14,745 nucleotides of DNA from an uncultured Veillonella sp. (GCA_900556785.1 USQK01000043.1:1-14745); one strand, 5' to 3'; positions 6,683 to 14,109 are shown, counted from the first letter of the stretch. The notes: generated by a model not told the origin, from the letters alone. Numbers and translations: made by a program.

Positions 6683-7870
6683 ATGAGAAAGCATATAAAA
6701 AATAACGTATCTTGGGTTGGTAAAATTGACTGGGAATTACAAGAGTTTCACGGTTCTGATTACAGCATTAATAATGGATCTAGCCAAAACGCGTACTTGA
6801 TTGAAGAGGAGAAAACCGTCCTCATCGATACCGTATGGAAACCTCATTCCTCAGAGTTTATTGATAATTTGGAATCTGAAATTGATCTAAACAAGATTGA
6901 TTTTATCGTATGTAATCACGGCGAAGTTGATCATAGCGGTTCCTTGCCAGCTTTGATGGAAAAAATTCCAAATACGCCGATTTATTGTACAGAAAATGCT
7001 GTTAAATCCTTGGTTGGTCAATACCATCATCCAGAATGGAATTTTAAAACTGTGAAGACAGGTGATTCCGTAGATATCGGTAACGGTAAATCTTTGGTAT
7101 TCGTAGAAATGCGCATGCTCCATTGGCCTGACTCTATGGCAACCTATATGACTGGCGACAATATTTTGTTCTCTAACGATGCGTTCGGACAACATTTCGC
7201 GGTAGAAGAATTGTGGGCCGATAAGGCTGATCAATGTCGTCTATGGGCAGAGGCGATGAAATATTACGCCAATATTTTGAATCCATTCTCTCCATTGGTA
7301 AAAGCTAAGGTTGAAGAAATTCAAAAGCTCAACTTGCCAATTGATATTATCGCTACTAGCCATGGTGCAATTTGGCGTGAAAACCCATTGCAAATCGTAG
7401 AGAAATACTATGAGTGGTCTCAAGCATACCAAGAAGACCAAATTACAGTCGTATATGACACTATGTGGGATGGTACAAAGAAATTAGCCCATAAAATTGC
7501 TGATGAGATTGCTAAACAATCTCCTGATACACGGGTTAAGATCTTTAACATCAGTAAAACAAATAAAAACGACATCATGACAGAAGTATTCAAATCAAAA
7601 GCGATTGCCGTTGGTTCTCCGACAGTAGGGAATAGTGTTATCTCTTCTGTAGCTGGTTGGCTCGACTTTTTGCGTGAATTGAAGTTTAAAAATAAAAAGG
7701 CTGCCGTATTTGGTACCTATGGTTGGTCTGGTGAATCTACGAAGGTACTTCGTGAAGAATTAACTAAATATGGTTTCTCTGTGGTAGAACCTGAAATTAA
7801 ATGTAACTGGAATCCAGATGCAGATGATTTTGGTAAAGCAGAAGAACTTGTAAAAGCCTTGTTGGCTTAA
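6683..7870 (+). CDS. Class A flavodiiron protein (FprA-type A-flavoprotein)
   Basis: This 395-residue cytoplasmic enzyme reduces O2 to water and/or NO to N2O, protecting anaerobes. The N-terminal metallo-beta-lactamase-like domain carries the complete diiron ligand set: H79-x-E81-x-D83-H84 (NHGEVDHSG), H147 (MLHWPDS), D166 (SNDAFG) and H227 (SHGAIW), the positions seen in characterised family members. The C-terminal flavodoxin domain from about residue 255 shows the FMN phosphate loop (YDTMWDGTKKLA) and GSPTVGNSV. There is no extra rubredoxin or flavin reductase domain, so it needs a separate electron donor. GGAGG (6673-6677) selects the ATG at 6683 over one at 6671. It is a single-gene unit with its own dyad-rich leader and a terminator. 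O2 versus NO preference cannot be read from the sequence. Confidence 0.95.
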   Translation: MRKHIKNNVSWVGKIDWELQEFHGSDYSINNGSSQNAYLIEEEKTVLIDTVWKPHSSEFIDNLESEIDLNKIDFIVCNHGEVDHSGSLPALMEKIPNTPIYCTENAVKSLVGQYHHPEWNFKTVKTGDSVDIGNGKSLVFVEMRMLHWPDSMATYMTGDNILFSNDAFGQHFAVEELWADKADQCRLWAEAMKYYANILNPFSPLVKAKVEEIQKLNLPIDIIATSHGAIWRENPLQIVEKYYEWSQAYQEDQITVVYDTMWDGTKKLAHKIADEIAKQSPDTRVKIFNISKTNKNDIMTEVFKSKAIAVGSPTVGNSVISSVAGWLDFLRELKFKNKKAAVFGTYGWSGESTKVLREELTKYGFSVVEPEIKCNWNPDADDFGKAEELVKALLA

Positions 7871-7875
7871 TATAT

Positions 7876-7913
7876 AAAAAGCTCCTAACGTTCATGTAAC
7901 GTAGGAGCTTTTT
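7876..7913 (+). terminator. Terminator after the flavodiiron gene
   Basis: AAAAAGCTCCTA (7876-7887) pairs perfectly with TAGGAGCTTTTT (7902-7913). The interior can add a few pairs (ACGTT with AACGT). Because the stem begins with A-run and ends with T-run, it could act in both directions. Confidence 0.88.
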
Positions 7914-8554
7914 GGTATTTATGATAGCTATGGCAAGAATATGGATGCTGTATATATAGATTGAGCCTTGTTTTGTAAACTTATGCGGATATTTTAGGTG
8001 ATATGTGTATACTTATCAACTTATTTAAGTAGATGTAGAATACTATTAAGGATAAAAATAAAATTATTATAAAATTCAGAAAAATGATTAATTATTCTCT
8101 TATTAGAATTTCAGAAAGTGTTCATGAAGTTAATGTGAATGAGGATTGATAGGCTGTTTGAAATATTTATAAAACTTATTAAAGTGATGATTATTTATAA
8201 GTTATATAATATATATTCTGTAGAATCCTTAAAAAGGTGTGATTTTTCTTACTCATCATTAAAAATGATGAGTATATTGATACAACAAAGAATGCCAGTA
8301 ATCATGCTATTTTTTGGAATTATGAAGAGTTATTAATGAACTTTATATGGGAAAAAGGCTTGTTTATATCGTAAAACTTTGATATCCTATGCGGGTAATC
8401 AACAATATAAATTTTTCTTAAATTGAATCAAATATATTTCTTATGTGAGAAGTAAGAAGTATATTTTATCAGCCCGAGGAGAGAGGCGGAACTTAGAGAG
8501 GTTGAAAAATTGTATTGTGTTTGGTTAAGAATTTTAATTTAGTGAGGGTGTAAG
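7914..8554. other. A+T-rich gene-free stretch upstream of the autotransporter gene
   Basis: About 640 bases contain no frame with a ribosome binding site or a recognisable product. The longest open frame (8139-8336) is low-complexity, Ile/Lys-rich and has no Shine-Dalgarno site. A perfect hairpin lies at 8250-8274. A short purine-rich, more G+C-rich patch (about 8470-8500) precedes the adhesin gene. TTGAAA (8501-8506) may be part of a promoter, but no clear -10 box follows. A long leader or phase-variable control region is possible but not demonstrated. Confidence 0.5.
8250..8274. repeat. Perfect 11-3-11 inverted repeat
   Basis: TACTCATCATT (8250-8260) and AATGATGAGTA (8264-8274) are exact complements around AAA. 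No T-run follows in either direction, so a terminator role is unlikely. It sits about 280 bases before the adhesin start. It could be a protein-binding site or an mRNA leader hairpin. Confidence 0.55.
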
Positions 8555-10528
8555 ATGAGAGAAAACAAACATTCTAAAAAATTAGCGTTTGCTGTATTGG
8601 CTGCAGCTGCGGCAGTAGGTACTGTTGTTGCTCCTGTTAGTGCAGCAACACCTGTATCTACAGCAGATGGTTTTATTTTTGCAGCCGTAGGTAATCAATC
8701 TGGTCAAACTCCAGATACTACACATAATAGTGTTGCTTATGGTACTGTTGCTGATGGTACAGCTACTAGCATCGCTGTAGGTCAAGGTAATACAATTACA
8801 AGCGCTAATGGTTCTAGCAGTGCATACGGTAACCAAAATACAATCAATGGTAACCAAGCTAACGCATTTGGCGATGGTAACACTGTAACAGGTGCATTTG
8901 CACAAGCTTTCGGTGATAGCAACGTAATTAACGGTACAAATGCTATCGGTTATGGTTATAACAATACTGTAGCTGGTACAACTACAAACTACCGCGATCG
9001 TACTTTCGATAATGAACCTGATTCCGCTACACTTCAAACTGGTTCTTGGAACAGTAATTCTGTAGCTATCGGTTCTAAAAACACTGCATTAGGTAGCTCT
9101 GCATTGGCAGTAGGTAACGAAGCAAAAGCTAAAATGAGCGAATCCGTTGCTATCGGTCATGAAGCTCAAGCTGACAAAACTTGGGGCATTGCAATCGGTA
9201 CTCGTGCAACAGCTTCCGATGTACGTTCTTTAGCTCTTGGTCACCAAGCAAAATCCACTGGTTACAAAGCTAATGCTATCGGTGCTGATGCTACAGCTAA
9301 TGGCAACCATGCTAATGCTATTGGTTCCTCTGCAACAGCTACTGGCGATCATGCACAAGCATTCGGTGCTGGTGCTCAAGCAACAGGCGTACGTACTAAC
9401 GTATTCGGTTCTGATGCAGCTGCAACTGCTGATTACAGCATTGCAATCGGTAACAAAGCTAATGCATCCACTGCAAACTCCATTGCATTAGGTGCTGACT
9501 CCACTACTCGTTCTGCAACAAATGTAACTAGCGCCACTGTAGCTGGCCATACATATGGTGGCTTCGCAGGTACTAGCCCTGTAGGTTCTGTATCCGTTGG
9601 TAAAGCTGGTCAAGAACGTCAAATCCACAACGTAGCAGCTGGTAAAATTTCCGCTGATTCCACAGATGCTGTAAACGGTAGCCAATTGTACTCCGTAGCA
9701 AATGATTTACAAACTCAAATCAACAACTCCACACCAGGTCAAATCAACAATAACATCACTAACTTGAACAACCGAGTTGGCAATGTTGAAAAACGCGTTA
9801 ATAAAGTAGGTGCAGGTTCTGCTGCATTGGCTGGCTTATATTCATTTGTCTTTAACCCCAAATCCATATCTTCAATCGCTGCTGGTTATGGTCACTACCA
9901 CAATGCTAACTCCGCTGCATTGGGCGCTTTCTACCGTCCTAACGAAGACACAATGTTCTCCGTTGGTGGTACTGTAGGTACTGGCGAATCTCAATTGAAT
10001 GCTGGCGTATCCATTCGTCTTGGTAAACGTTCCCCTGAGTCCCGCTCTCGCGTAGCTATGGGCCGTGAAATTGCTGAATTGAATGCACGTCTTCAAGATA
10101 TGGAAAACAAATATAACAACTTGTTACAAATCTTGACTCCACATGCAATTGATCCTAGCAAAACTGCTGAATTCCCAGACGTTCCTCGTAACCACTGGGC
10201 TTACCAATACATTAGCCAATTGGCTGGCAATGGTATCCTTGTTGGCTACCCTGATGGCACATTCAAAGGCGATGTTAAGATGACTCGTTACGAATTCGCT
10301 ACAATGTTGTATCGTGCACTTCAAAATGGTGCTCCTATTGACGAAAACATGAAACGTGCATTGAATGAATTCGGTCCTGAATTACAAAATATTCGTCTTA
10401 ACCACTTCCGTGTTGATCGTATTTCTGGTGATGATAACGATCGTCATAAAACTGAACGTGTTCGCGTTAACAACGAACCTAAAAACGAACGTGACGTATA
10501 CGGTTCCCGTATATACAATAATCAATAG
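8555..10528 (+). CDS. Trimeric autotransporter adhesin (YadA-like) with C-terminal SLH domain
   Basis: This 657-residue surface protein has a signal peptide (KHSKK, hydrophobic Ala/Val core, likely cut after APVSA, residue 30). A YadA-type head of degenerate repeats such as VAIGxxAxA and ANAIGxxATA runs to about residue 330, broken by a non-repeat insert near 146-168. The neck HNVAAGKISADSTDAVNGSQLYS is at about 358-380, then a short coiled coil, then the YadA anchor barrel at about 414-490 (GSAALAGLYSF to AGVSIRLGK). A coiled segment (residues about 500-530) leads to one SLH domain (FPDVPRNHWAYQYI to TRYEFATMLYRAL, about 540-590) and a charged tail. Type Vc proteins trimerise to form one barrel. 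The SLH domain would lie in the periplasm and may bind peptidoglycan, as in OmpM of Negativicutes. GAGGG precedes the ATG. Single-gene unit. Related adhesins in Veillonella promote aggregation and biofilm. Confidence 0.93.
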   Translation: MRENKHSKKLAFAVLAAAAAVGTVVAPVSAATPVSTADGFIFAAVGNQSGQTPDTTHNSVAYGTVADGTATSIAVGQGNTITSANGSSSAYGNQNTINGNQANAFGDGNTVTGAFAQAFGDSNVINGTNAIGYGYNNTVAGTTTNYRDRTFDNEPDSATLQTGSWNSNSVAIGSKNTALGSSALAVGNEAKAKMSESVAIGHEAQADKTWGIAIGTRATASDVRSLALGHQAKSTGYKANAIGADATANGNHANAIGSSATATGDHAQAFGAGAQATGVRTNVFGSDAAATADYSIAIGNKANASTANSIALGADSTTRSATNVTSATVAGHTYGGFAGTSPVGSVSVGKAGQERQIHNVAAGKISADSTDAVNGSQLYSVANDLQTQINNSTPGQINNNITNLNNRVGNVEKRVNKVGAGSAALAGLYSFVFNPKSISSIAAGYGHYHNANSAALGAFYRPNEDTMFSVGGTVGTGESQLNAGVSIRLGKRSPESRSRVAMGREIAELNARLQDMENKYNNLLQILTPHAIDPSKTAEFPDVPRNHWAYQYISQLAGNGILVGYPDGTFKGDVKMTRYEFATMLYRALQNGAPIDENMKRALNEFGPELQNIRLNHFRVDRISGDDNDRHKTERVRVNNEPKNERDVYGSRIYNNQ

Positions 10529-10560
10529 GGTTAACTTTCTCTAGAGATTGTAAAAGCTCA

Positions 10561-10596
10561 AAACAGGATGTATCTTTTGATACATCCTGTTTTTTT
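10561..10596 (+). terminator. Terminator after the adhesin gene
   Basis: AAACAGGATGTATC (10561-10574) pairs perfectly with GATACATCCTGTTT (10579-10592) around a TTTT loop, and the T-run continues to 10596. It is a textbook intrinsic terminator 33 bases after the stop codon. Confidence 0.93.
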
Positions 10597-10852
10597 GTCT
10601 AAATCTTTTTGTTTGTGGTATTGTGCTTATTTTATAAAAATACGTCAATCACGGTTAGAGAGAATAGAGTTTTTGATTGAGATTTTAATTGTATTGTGTT
10701 TATTTTTATACAAACACTCTTTCGGTTGAGAATTTGGATCTTTAATTTATTTGATACTTAGTATGGCTGAGGGTTGTTGTATATATTACATTATTGCATA
10801 TAAGATTTCCTTTATAGATATTATGATTTCATATAATGTTTATGTAAATATA
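10597..10852. other. A+T-rich gene-free stretch
   Basis: Between the adhesin terminator and the acetyltransferase promoter I see no open frame with a ribosome binding site and no strong hairpin. The composition is mostly A and T with many short T-runs. Confidence 0.5.
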
Positions 10853-10919
10853 TTGCAAATAAATACATATAGGTGTATAATTACTTTCACAAAGTGAATT
10901 AATATTCGTAGTTTGTGAA
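10853..10919 (+). promoter_or_regulatory. Promoter and operator-like repeats of the acetyltransferase gene
   Basis: TTGCAA (10853-10858) and a perfect TATAAT (10876-10881) are spaced by 17 bases. Just downstream, where transcription would start, lies TTCAC-AAA-GTGAA (10886-10898). Its left part TTCACAAA (10886-10893) also pairs with TTTGTGAA (10912-10919). The 9-mer CTTTCACAA (10884-10892) equals one arm of the palindrome before the flavodiiron gene. A repressor acting on this promoter is a reasonable inference. Confidence 0.6.
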
Positions 10920-10946
10920 TAAAAATATAGATATGAGGGAAAGACC

Positions 10947-11432
10947 ATGAAAGAATTTAGACAATTAACAGTTGCAGATACAGCAGAATATCATAAGGTA
11001 CTAATCGACGGTTACGCAGCTATAAAAGACTATCCCATAAGCTTCGACGCTATTGATTTTACGGAAGAGGAGTCTAAGGAGTGGATTGAAAATTATCCTG
11101 TATACGGCTTGTATATTGATGGGCAATTAGTTAGTTCTATTACGTTTTGTATGCCTTGGGTGAAATACTCAACGCCGGATAAATATCCGCATATTGCTCA
11201 TTTTGTAACGGCGCCAGCTTTCAAAGGCAAAGGATATGCACGGGAAGTCTTGGGCTACGCAGAGGAGCTTTTAAAAGAACAGTTTAAAACACATATTGTT
11301 ACATTAGGAACGGCTAAGGAGCATCCGTGGTTGCCTAAAATGTATGAATCCTTTGGGTTTACGGCGTATGATAAGGTTCATTTTAGAGGAAAACAGCATA
11401 CAACTATATTATTTAAGAAAGAATTAAATTAA
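10947..11432 (+). CDS. GNAT-family N-acetyltransferase
   Basis: This 161-residue protein has the layout of a single GNAT domain. The acetyl-CoA-binding motif A is visible as HFVTAPAFKGKGYAREVLGYAEELL (about residues 88-112), with the pyrophosphate loop FKGKGYA. The C-terminal segment LPKMYESFGFTAYDKVHFR matches the family's closing strand and YxxxGF element. Known members acetylate small amines, antibiotics, or protein N termini; nothing here tells the substrate. A GAGGGA site precedes the ATG. It stands alone between its own promoter and terminator, facing neither the adhesin nor the DUF969 operon functionally. Confidence 0.85.
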   Translation: MKEFRQLTVADTAEYHKVLIDGYAAIKDYPISFDAIDFTEEESKEWIENYPVYGLYIDGQLVSSITFCMPWVKYSTPDKYPHIAHFVTAPAFKGKGYAREVLGYAEELLKEQFKTHIVTLGTAKEHPWLPKMYESFGFTAYDKVHFRGKQHTTILFKKELN

Positions 11433-11462
11433 TTAAGAAAGCGTTATATTAATTACGTAAAT

Positions 11463-11544
11463 TACCTTGTACTCTATTTGAGTGTTTTATGCTCTGATCG
11501 CAGATCAGGGACATTCACTAAATTTAGATACAAGGTATTTTTTT
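11463..11544 (+). terminator. Long nested-stem terminator after the acetyltransferase gene
   Basis: TACCTTGTA (11463-11471) pairs with TACAAGGTA (11529-11537), followed by seven T residues to 11544. The large interior holds a second stem (ATTTGAGTG near 11476 against CACTAAAT near 11516, one bulge) and a perfect inner hairpin CTGATC (11494-11499)/GATCAG (11503-11508). The whole folds as three stacked stems. Confidence 0.72.
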
Positions 11545-11565
11545 GTGTAAGATTATGACTATTCA

Positions 11566-11607
11566 GTATATAATATATACATATAACGTATCTTTATGGT
11601 TATATGT
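11566..11607 (+). promoter_or_regulatory. -10 box and dyad upstream of the DUF969 gene
   Basis: A perfect TATAAT (11569-11574) sits within GTATATA-A-TATATAC (11566-11580). Directly after it, ACATATAAC (11579-11587) and GTTATATGT (11599-11607) form a perfect 9-11-9 inverted repeat. No good -35 box is seen. If transcription starts near 11581, the dyad would be either an operator over the start site or a hairpin at the very 5' end of the mRNA. Confidence 0.5.
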
Positions 11608-11640
11608 GTTATGGATGATTTGTAGAAAGGATGTGTCCAT

Positions 11641-12390
11641 ATGTTGATTTTGTCAGGTATTTTAGTGATGGTCATCGGTCTGATGCTGCGCTTTAATGCC
11701 TTGTTAGTTGTCGTAGCCGCAGGTTTTGTAACGGGCCTTGCAGGTGGTCTCAGTATCAACGATATCGTTGGTGCCATTGGGGAGGCTTTCGTTAAAAATC
11801 GTTATATGTCATTATTTATTTTGATATTACCTGTTATTGGACTTATGGAACGTCACGGCTTACGTGAACGGGCAGAAATTTTGATTGGCAAGATCAACGC
11901 TGCTACTGCAGGGCGTATCTTTATGATTTATTTATTTGTGCGCCAAGTAACAGTAGCTTTTGGTATTAACATGTCTGGTATGGTTGCCATGGTTCGTCCA
12001 TTAATCGCTCCCATGAGTGAAGCTGCGGTAGCTCAAGGTCGTCCAGTATCTCAACGTACACTTGATAAGGTGCGTGGTGTAGCTGCTTCTGCAGATAATA
12101 TAGGTAACTTCTTTGGTCAAAACTTATTCCTTGCTGCTGGTGGGTTATTACTCATCAAAGGCGTTATGGAACAATTAGGTTATTCTGTAGAGTTAACAGA
12201 TATGGTATTGTACGGATTGCCAACTGCTATTTGTGCATATATTGTTAACTTCATTCGCTTTATTATCTTTGATAAAACAATTCAAGCCTCTGTAGCTCGT
12301 GACGAAGCGGATATGAAAGCTGGTAAATTAGTACCTAATGAGTTAAATATTCTTGTTACACCAGAAGAATTTAAGAAGGAGGCTGAATAA
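11641..12390 (+). CDS. DUF969-family membrane protein, probable half of a split transporter
   Basis: This 249-residue integral membrane protein has several predicted helices, starting MLILSGILVMVIGLMLRFNALLVVVAAGFVTGL. Notable conserved-looking stretches are LPVIGLMERHGLRERAE, RQVTVAFGINMSGMVAMVRPLIAPMSEAA and AASADNIGNFFGQNLFLAAGG, which fit the DUF969 family. This family occurs next to DUF979 and often next to pyrrolidone-carboxylate peptidase, as here. DUF969 and DUF979 are placed in the ion transporter superfamily, so the two may form one permease. The C-terminal 35 residues are polar. GAAAGGA precedes the ATG. The next gene starts one base after the stop, implying coupling. The substrate is not known; a link to 5-oxoproline or pyroglutamyl peptides is inference from the neighbour pcp. 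Confidence 0.85.
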   Translation: MLILSGILVMVIGLMLRFNALLVVVAAGFVTGLAGGLSINDIVGAIGEAFVKNRYMSLFILILPVIGLMERHGLRERAEILIGKINAATAGRIFMIYLFVRQVTVAFGINMSGMVAMVRPLIAPMSEAAVAQGRPVSQRTLDKVRGVAASADNIGNFFGQNLFLAAGGLLLIKGVMEQLGYSVELTDMVLYGLPTAICAYIVNFIRFIIFDKTIQASVARDEADMKAGKLVPNELNILVTPEEFKKEAE

Positions 12391-12391
12391 T

Positions 12392-13321
12392 ATGTTAGAA
12401 ATACTCTATAAAATGCAGCCCTTAGATTATGTATATCTTCTCGTAGGGATTATTCTATTTATCTTTGCCATTCAATCATTTTTAGATAAAGAACATAAAT
12501 ATCGCATTGGTACAGGCCTATTCTGGTTATTGTACAGCGTGTCCTTTATCTTTGGTTCTTATCTCTCCAAGGAAATCAATGGTTGGCTCGTAATTGCTAT
12601 GGCAGTCATCGTGTTGGTAAAACAACTTGGCAAAGGCAATTACTTTGAATCTCCTATCGAATTCAAAAAGGGCGAAGCTGTTCGGATTGGCAATGTTATC
12701 TTCGTACCAGCCTTACTTGTTGGTATCATTACGTTCTTCATTGGGTTCTTTACTAAGCTAGGTGCTCTTGTAGGCCTCGGTATTGCTGCAATCATCGCTA
12801 TGTGTGCGGCTCTTTATATTACTAAAGGTACACTTAATCAAGGTTTCCATGAAGGTCGTCGTCTTATAGATGCAATCGGTTGGACTGCTATTTTGTCCCA
12901 ATTATTAGCGGCTCTTGGCTATCTATTTAATTTGGCTGGCGTTGGTAAAATTATCTCTAGTGCCGTTGCAAGCATAGTACCAGCTGACAATGTATTCCTC
13001 GTTGTTGTGGCATACTGCATCGGTATGGTTATCTTCACAATGATTATGGGTAACGCCTTTGCTGCGTTCGCAATGATTACAAGTGCTATCGGTATTCCAA
13101 TGCTCGTCGTAGCTCATGGTGCTAACCCAGCTGCTGTCGGTGCTATTGCAATGCTTGCAGGCTATTGCGGTACTTTGATGACACCTATGGCGGCCAACTT
13201 CAATATCGTGCCGGTAGCGCTCCTTGAAATGCGCGATCAATACGGCGTTATTAAAGCCCAACTCCCAATTGCATTGATTATGCTCGTGTTGAATATTCTA
13301 TTAATGTATTACTTTATTTAA
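12392..13321 (+). CDS. DUF979-family membrane protein, probable partner of the DUF969 protein
   Basis: This 309-residue integral membrane protein begins MLEILYKMQPLDYVYLLVGIILF, with about nine to ten predicted helices. The C-terminal MIMGNAFAAFAMITSAIGIPM and the segment AMLAGYCGTLMTPMAANFNIVPVALLEM look like the re-entrant, substrate-binding loops of ion-transporter-superfamily permeases. AAGGAGG (12376-12382), inside the end of the upstream gene, fixes the start at 12392; a longer frame from 12353 only overlaps that gene. It is translated in tandem with DUF969 and followed after 134 bases by pcp. Family and partnership are recognised from sequence pattern and gene order; transport has not been shown from this sequence. 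Confidence 0.85.
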   Translation: MLEILYKMQPLDYVYLLVGIILFIFAIQSFLDKEHKYRIGTGLFWLLYSVSFIFGSYLSKEINGWLVIAMAVIVLVKQLGKGNYFESPIEFKKGEAVRIGNVIFVPALLVGIITFFIGFFTKLGALVGLGIAAIIAMCAALYITKGTLNQGFHEGRRLIDAIGWTAILSQLLAALGYLFNLAGVGKIISSAVASIVPADNVFLVVVAYCIGMVIFTMIMGNAFAAFAMITSAIGIPMLVVAHGANPAAVGAIAMLAGYCGTLMTPMAANFNIVPVALLEMRDQYGVIKAQLPIALIMLVLNILLMYYFI

Positions 13322-13346
13322 CTCTTTTTTGTGAAAGAACGATATT

Positions 13347-13388
13347 CTTATGAAAGTATATGATATCCTTATGAAAGTATATGATATC
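13347..13388. repeat. Tandem 21-base direct repeat before pcp
   Basis: Two exact adjacent copies of a 21-base unit (13347-13367 and 13368-13388) begin CTTATGAAAG and end TGATATC. The period equals two helical turns, so a protein could bind both copies on one face. A TTGTGAAAG 9-mer lies upstream at 13329-13337. No clear promoter could be assigned. Confidence 0.75.
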
Positions 13389-13455
13389 CTTTTAAGGTTA
13401 TGTATCATGCTTGATTATTCTAATACACCATAAGATATTGTTATGAGGTAGTGTG

Positions 13456-14109
13456 ATGAAAACAATTTTGATTACCGGTTTTGATCCATTCGGTGGTGAA
13501 CCTATTAACCCAGCTTGGGAAGCGGTAAAAACAATGGATGGTTATACCGATGGTGATTATAAGGTAGTGACTCAAATGGTTCCTACTGTACGTTATACAT
13601 CTGTTGATACTGTGAAAGCAGCGGCTGAACAATGTCAACCGGACTTTATTCTATGTGTAGGTCAAGCAGGGGGGCGCCCAGATATTACAGTGGAACGTGT
13701 TGCTATTAACTGCGATGACTTCCGCATTCCAGACAATGGAGGCAACCAACCTGAAGATGAACCTGTTGTATCCGGTGGTCCTAGTGCCTATTTTGCGACA
13801 TTACCAATTAAAAATATTGTCAATGCATTGCACCAAAATGGCATTCCTGCAAAGGTTTCTAATACAGCTGGTACCTTCGTATGCAATCACTTGATGTATG
13901 GAGTGTGTCATTATGCAGCACAAAAAGGTAATATTAAGGCGGGCTTCATGCATATTCCGTACTTGCCATCCCAAGTGGTGGATAAACCAAATCAACCTAG
14001 CATGGCTGTTGAAACTGTACGTGCCACATTGGAAACCATCGTTCACGTATTAGCTCATGGTGAAAGCTACAAGGCACAAGATATTAACTATACTACACCT
14101 CATGAATAA
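13456..14109 (+). CDS. pcp: Pyrrolidone-carboxylate peptidase (pyroglutamyl-peptidase I)
   Basis: This cytoplasmic cysteine peptidase removes N-terminal pyroglutamate (5-oxoproline) from peptides. The 217-residue length is typical for the C15 family. The catalytic triad is visible at the expected places: E80 (VERVAINCDDFRIPDN), C143 (NTAGTFVCNHLMYG) and H166 (GFMHIPYLP). The N terminus ILITGFDPFGGEPINPAWEAV is also a family signature. GAGGT at 13445-13449 supports the ATG at 13456 rather than the GTG at 13453. It follows a DUF969-DUF979 pair, a gene order known from other Firmicutes, which suggests joint handling of pyroglutamyl peptides or 5-oxoproline. The 134-base gap with tandem repeats leaves open whether it also has its own promoter. 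Confidence 0.96.
   Translation: MKTILITGFDPFGGEPINPAWEAVKTMDGYTDGDYKVVTQMVPTVRYTSVDTVKAAAEQCQPDFILCVGQAGGRPDITVERVAINCDDFRIPDNGGNQPEDEPVVSGGPSAYFATLPIKNIVNALHQNGIPAKVSNTAGTFVCNHLMYGVCHYAAQKGNIKAGFMHIPYLPSQVVDKPNQPSMAVETVRATLETIVHVLAHGESYKAQDINYTTPHE

Noticed and set aside
8139..8336. 65-codon plus-strand frame before the adhesin gene
   Set aside because: It has low-complexity A+T-driven composition, no Shine-Dalgarno site, no recognisable domain, and runs through the 8250-8274 hairpin.
8582..9037. Antisense frame rich in Cys/Thr/Ser opposite the adhesin head
   Set aside because: It is a by-product of the Ala/Gly/Asn-rich head repeats on the plus strand.
8790..9510. Repeated units that might be a CRISPR array or minisatellite
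   Set aside because: The repeats are degenerate, in frame, and encode the VAIGxxA-type head motifs of the adhesin; no conserved repeat with unique spacers exists.
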